Assembly (NCBI GenBank): GCA_037355855.1
Contig: CM074763.1
Coordinates: forward strand, 1,116,001 to 1,180,000
DNA length: 64,000 bases
Origin: Pseudo-nitzschia pungens
Taxonomy: Eukaryota > Bacillariophyta > Bacillariophyceae > Bacillariales > Bacillariaceae
Direction: 5' to 3'
In this document: positions 62,281-64,000 of the stretch, one piece after another
Numbering within the stretch: position 1 is the first letter of the stretch
How the letters are laid out: every line of letters starts with the position of its first letter
The notes under the pieces: model-generated
Databases searched by the model: none
The model's input: only the letters and a program-made list of their open reading frames with translations
What the model was told of the DNA's origin: nothing
Position numbers and translations under genes: made by a program

Positions 62281-64000
62281 TGTTCTTTTTATCTACTATT
62301 TTCCAGTGTTGGAGAATGTGCAGAGTTTAATTTGTACTTTCTACATGTCCCAAAACAATAATTGCCCAACAGATTGAGACGACAGTAAAAGATGCATGCG
62401 AAGGTTCATACAACAAGTTAGTTGGCAAAACCAAAAATTACTGTATTCTAAAGCCGCAGGTCTAAAGGCAGGCTCGCTACATCAGTTGCTCGTTTGTCCC
62501 TTGTGTCTGAAATGATTGTTTTCGAAGCCAATGTGAAGCAGCCGAAAAACGTTTGAATCTGAAGCTTATGCCAAGCTCCACCTTTCGATACATCATCCGA
62601 TGCGATCCGATCCGATCCGATAAGGTTTTCCGTTTTCACAGAACATCAAAAAGCAATCGAACATCGAAACTTACCGTTGGTGATTCTTCCTCTCGCGGAA
62701 TGTAGTGTACCGGATTGGATATTGGTTGTCGCTGTCGCTGTCGTCGTCGTCGTCGTCGTCGTCTTCGATGTATTTTTTCCCTTGCTGAAGGAAGAGCTGT
62801 CAAAAAGCCAAGTTTGGTACCCCAATCATTATTTTTAGTACCATTCAGGCGAATAACGTCCACTTTTCCTCGTGGAAGGCTTTCTCAACGCACTTTCACT
62901 ACCGTTACGTACGTACTCTTAATCGTAGTCGTACCTTGCACCAAAAAGATTGACATCGATAGCGGTACGGTATTCAAAATGCAGTCATTTTGATCATCGG
63001 CACACAGACGATGGAACTCGTATCCTCCACAGTTCAACTTTATGCTGCACGTCTAAAGACGAGGAGTCCCGTTGGTGACGTCAGCAATATCTAACCATGG
63101 AGAGGTCATAACCTTACTCGTAACCGTGACCTTTGCACTACCGGTACGAGTAGTAACTGCGAAGTAAGACTACATTATTCGCTTGTGTCACAACTCGTAC
63201 TGAACATTAGAATACATCACATGCACAACAGATTTGAAGAAAGGAGCACCAGCATGGGTTTGTTTACAGATCCAACTTTGATTCATGTGCATCATCATCT
63301 TCCTGTCTTGAAGGAGAAGAGGAGTGGTCAAGGGGTCTATATTTCTCTGCAGATACCCTCCTCCTCAGAGCAGGCAAACGTTGTCATCGTCCATACTAGT
63401 ACTAGTAGTAGTACTACTACTACTAAGGAGGGAAATGGAAATACTACTGCCTGGTACTTTGGCTGTTCCAAGATTTGCAAATGCCTGGACAAAGTTTTTG
63501 ATTGATTTTGCTGTGCTGGAAAATTAGGAGGTTCCGGATGGATGTCCGTGATGGCCTCCTGCTATCTCCTTTACTTTCCTCAATTGATAGTCTCTATTAT
63601 GTTCTGTAGTATGTATTCATTTGAGTTGAGGGAAAGCGTATTTCAAATTCCACTGCAAAAAATGATCTTTTCAGGGACTGTGGAAAAAGGATCCAGACAT
63701 ATCTGCGACACTTCAAGAACTCAGTTGTTGAATCCTGCACAATATTACTAGGTCGCAGAATGATCTGCGATGTATCTTCCGTGGCGCATACTACTAGTAG
63801 TAAAGAATATGTTTGGTAAAGATTGCTCCAAGCTCAAGGAAATGCGTAGGTAGTGCCAAATCCAGCATCCCATATGTCCAAGAAGTAATGTTAACGACTG
63901 TTTCAAGGAGATCAATTCAACAGTTACAAAGAGATGAACCTAGATTTTCAGGTTTGTTTCTGTTGGTACTTCACATAGTTGATGCTGAGATAACTCCGCA
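62281..64000. repeat. Right-end gene-poor region
   Basis: About 1.7 kb to the window edge. It contains a (CGT)n run at 62735-62764, a TACGTACGTACT / CGTAACCTTACTCG word cluster at 62905-63160, and ACT/AGT palindromes at 63393-63424 and 63789-63803. Frames on the minus strand around 62448-62863 are Arg-rich only because of the CGT run. No gene is called. Confidence 0.4.

Noticed and set aside
62448..62863. Arg-rich frames on both strands near 62700
   Set aside because: The Arg run comes from a (CGT)n microsatellite; the remaining residues show no family.
1..64000. tRNA, rRNA and CRISPR features
   Set aside because: I looked for T-arm (GGTTCRANYCC-like) and anticodon-stem patterns, and for evenly spaced direct repeats; none was convincing. 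A covariance search (tRNAscan-SE, Infernal) would be decisive.

Overview
The window is nuclear DNA from a photosynthetic stramenopile, almost certainly a diatom and probably a pennate one (the species is not established). Genes are mostly short and many are interrupted by GT-AG introns of about 60-230 nt. A cyclophilin at 29118-30547 carries a signal peptide ending in the ASAFAP motif that diatoms use for plastid import. Other families fit too: a PstS-type phosphate-binding protein, a urea transporter, a signal-peptide-bearing ubiquitin-conjugating enzyme and a stramenopile-type SANT-like/GAF protein. There is no operon structure; neighbours are convergent, divergent or tandem with AT-rich spacers.

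Layout. 1-13800: 3' end of a Hikeshi-type HSP70 import factor, glycyl-tRNA synthetase (-), dethiobiotin synthetase (+), a PX-BAR sorting nexin (-), a Ser/Thr kinase (-), a uL30-like ribosome-biogenesis protein (-) and a small membrane protein (+). 13800-24000: a gene-poor, repeat-bearing spacer, a proline-rich single-pass surface protein (+), a GC-rich HROB-like OB-fold recombination protein (-) and a GC-rich stretch with a doubtful gene. 24000-34200: ribosomal protein uS19 (-), DEAD-box helicase DBP10/DDX54 (+), the plastid cyclophilin (+, seven exons) and the SANT-like/GAF protein (-). 34200-46000: a gene-poor stretch with two foldback elements, then an HMG-box protein (+), a sirtuin (-), an unknown probably mitochondrial protein (+), a TPR protein (+), COX6B (-) and a UBE2W-like E2 with signal peptide (+). 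46900-62300: a type II membrane protein (-), the PstS-like protein (+), a urea transporter with a mitochondrial-type presequence (+), TAPT1/POD1 (-), a class I glutamine amidotransferase (+), a small membrane protein (-) and an alanine-rich secreted coiled coil (-). 62300-64000: no gene recognised.

The genes are housekeeping functions rather than one pathway: translation and ribosome biogenesis (GARS, uS19, uL30-like, DBP10), chromatin and genome maintenance (HMG box, sirtuin, HROB-like), organelle function (COX6B, biotin synthesis, plastid cyclophilin, putative plastid-periplasm E2, putative mitochondrial urea channel) and membrane traffic (SNX, TAPT1). The spacers carry three sequence families that do not look coding: a MITE-like 95-105 bp foldback element in three copies, dispersed ACT/AGT palindromes, and dispersed GTAAGGTTACCGTA / TACTTCGTA words. 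Three genes appear to need a one-base frame change to read through; these are flagged as probable assembly indels, unrecognised introns or real shifts.
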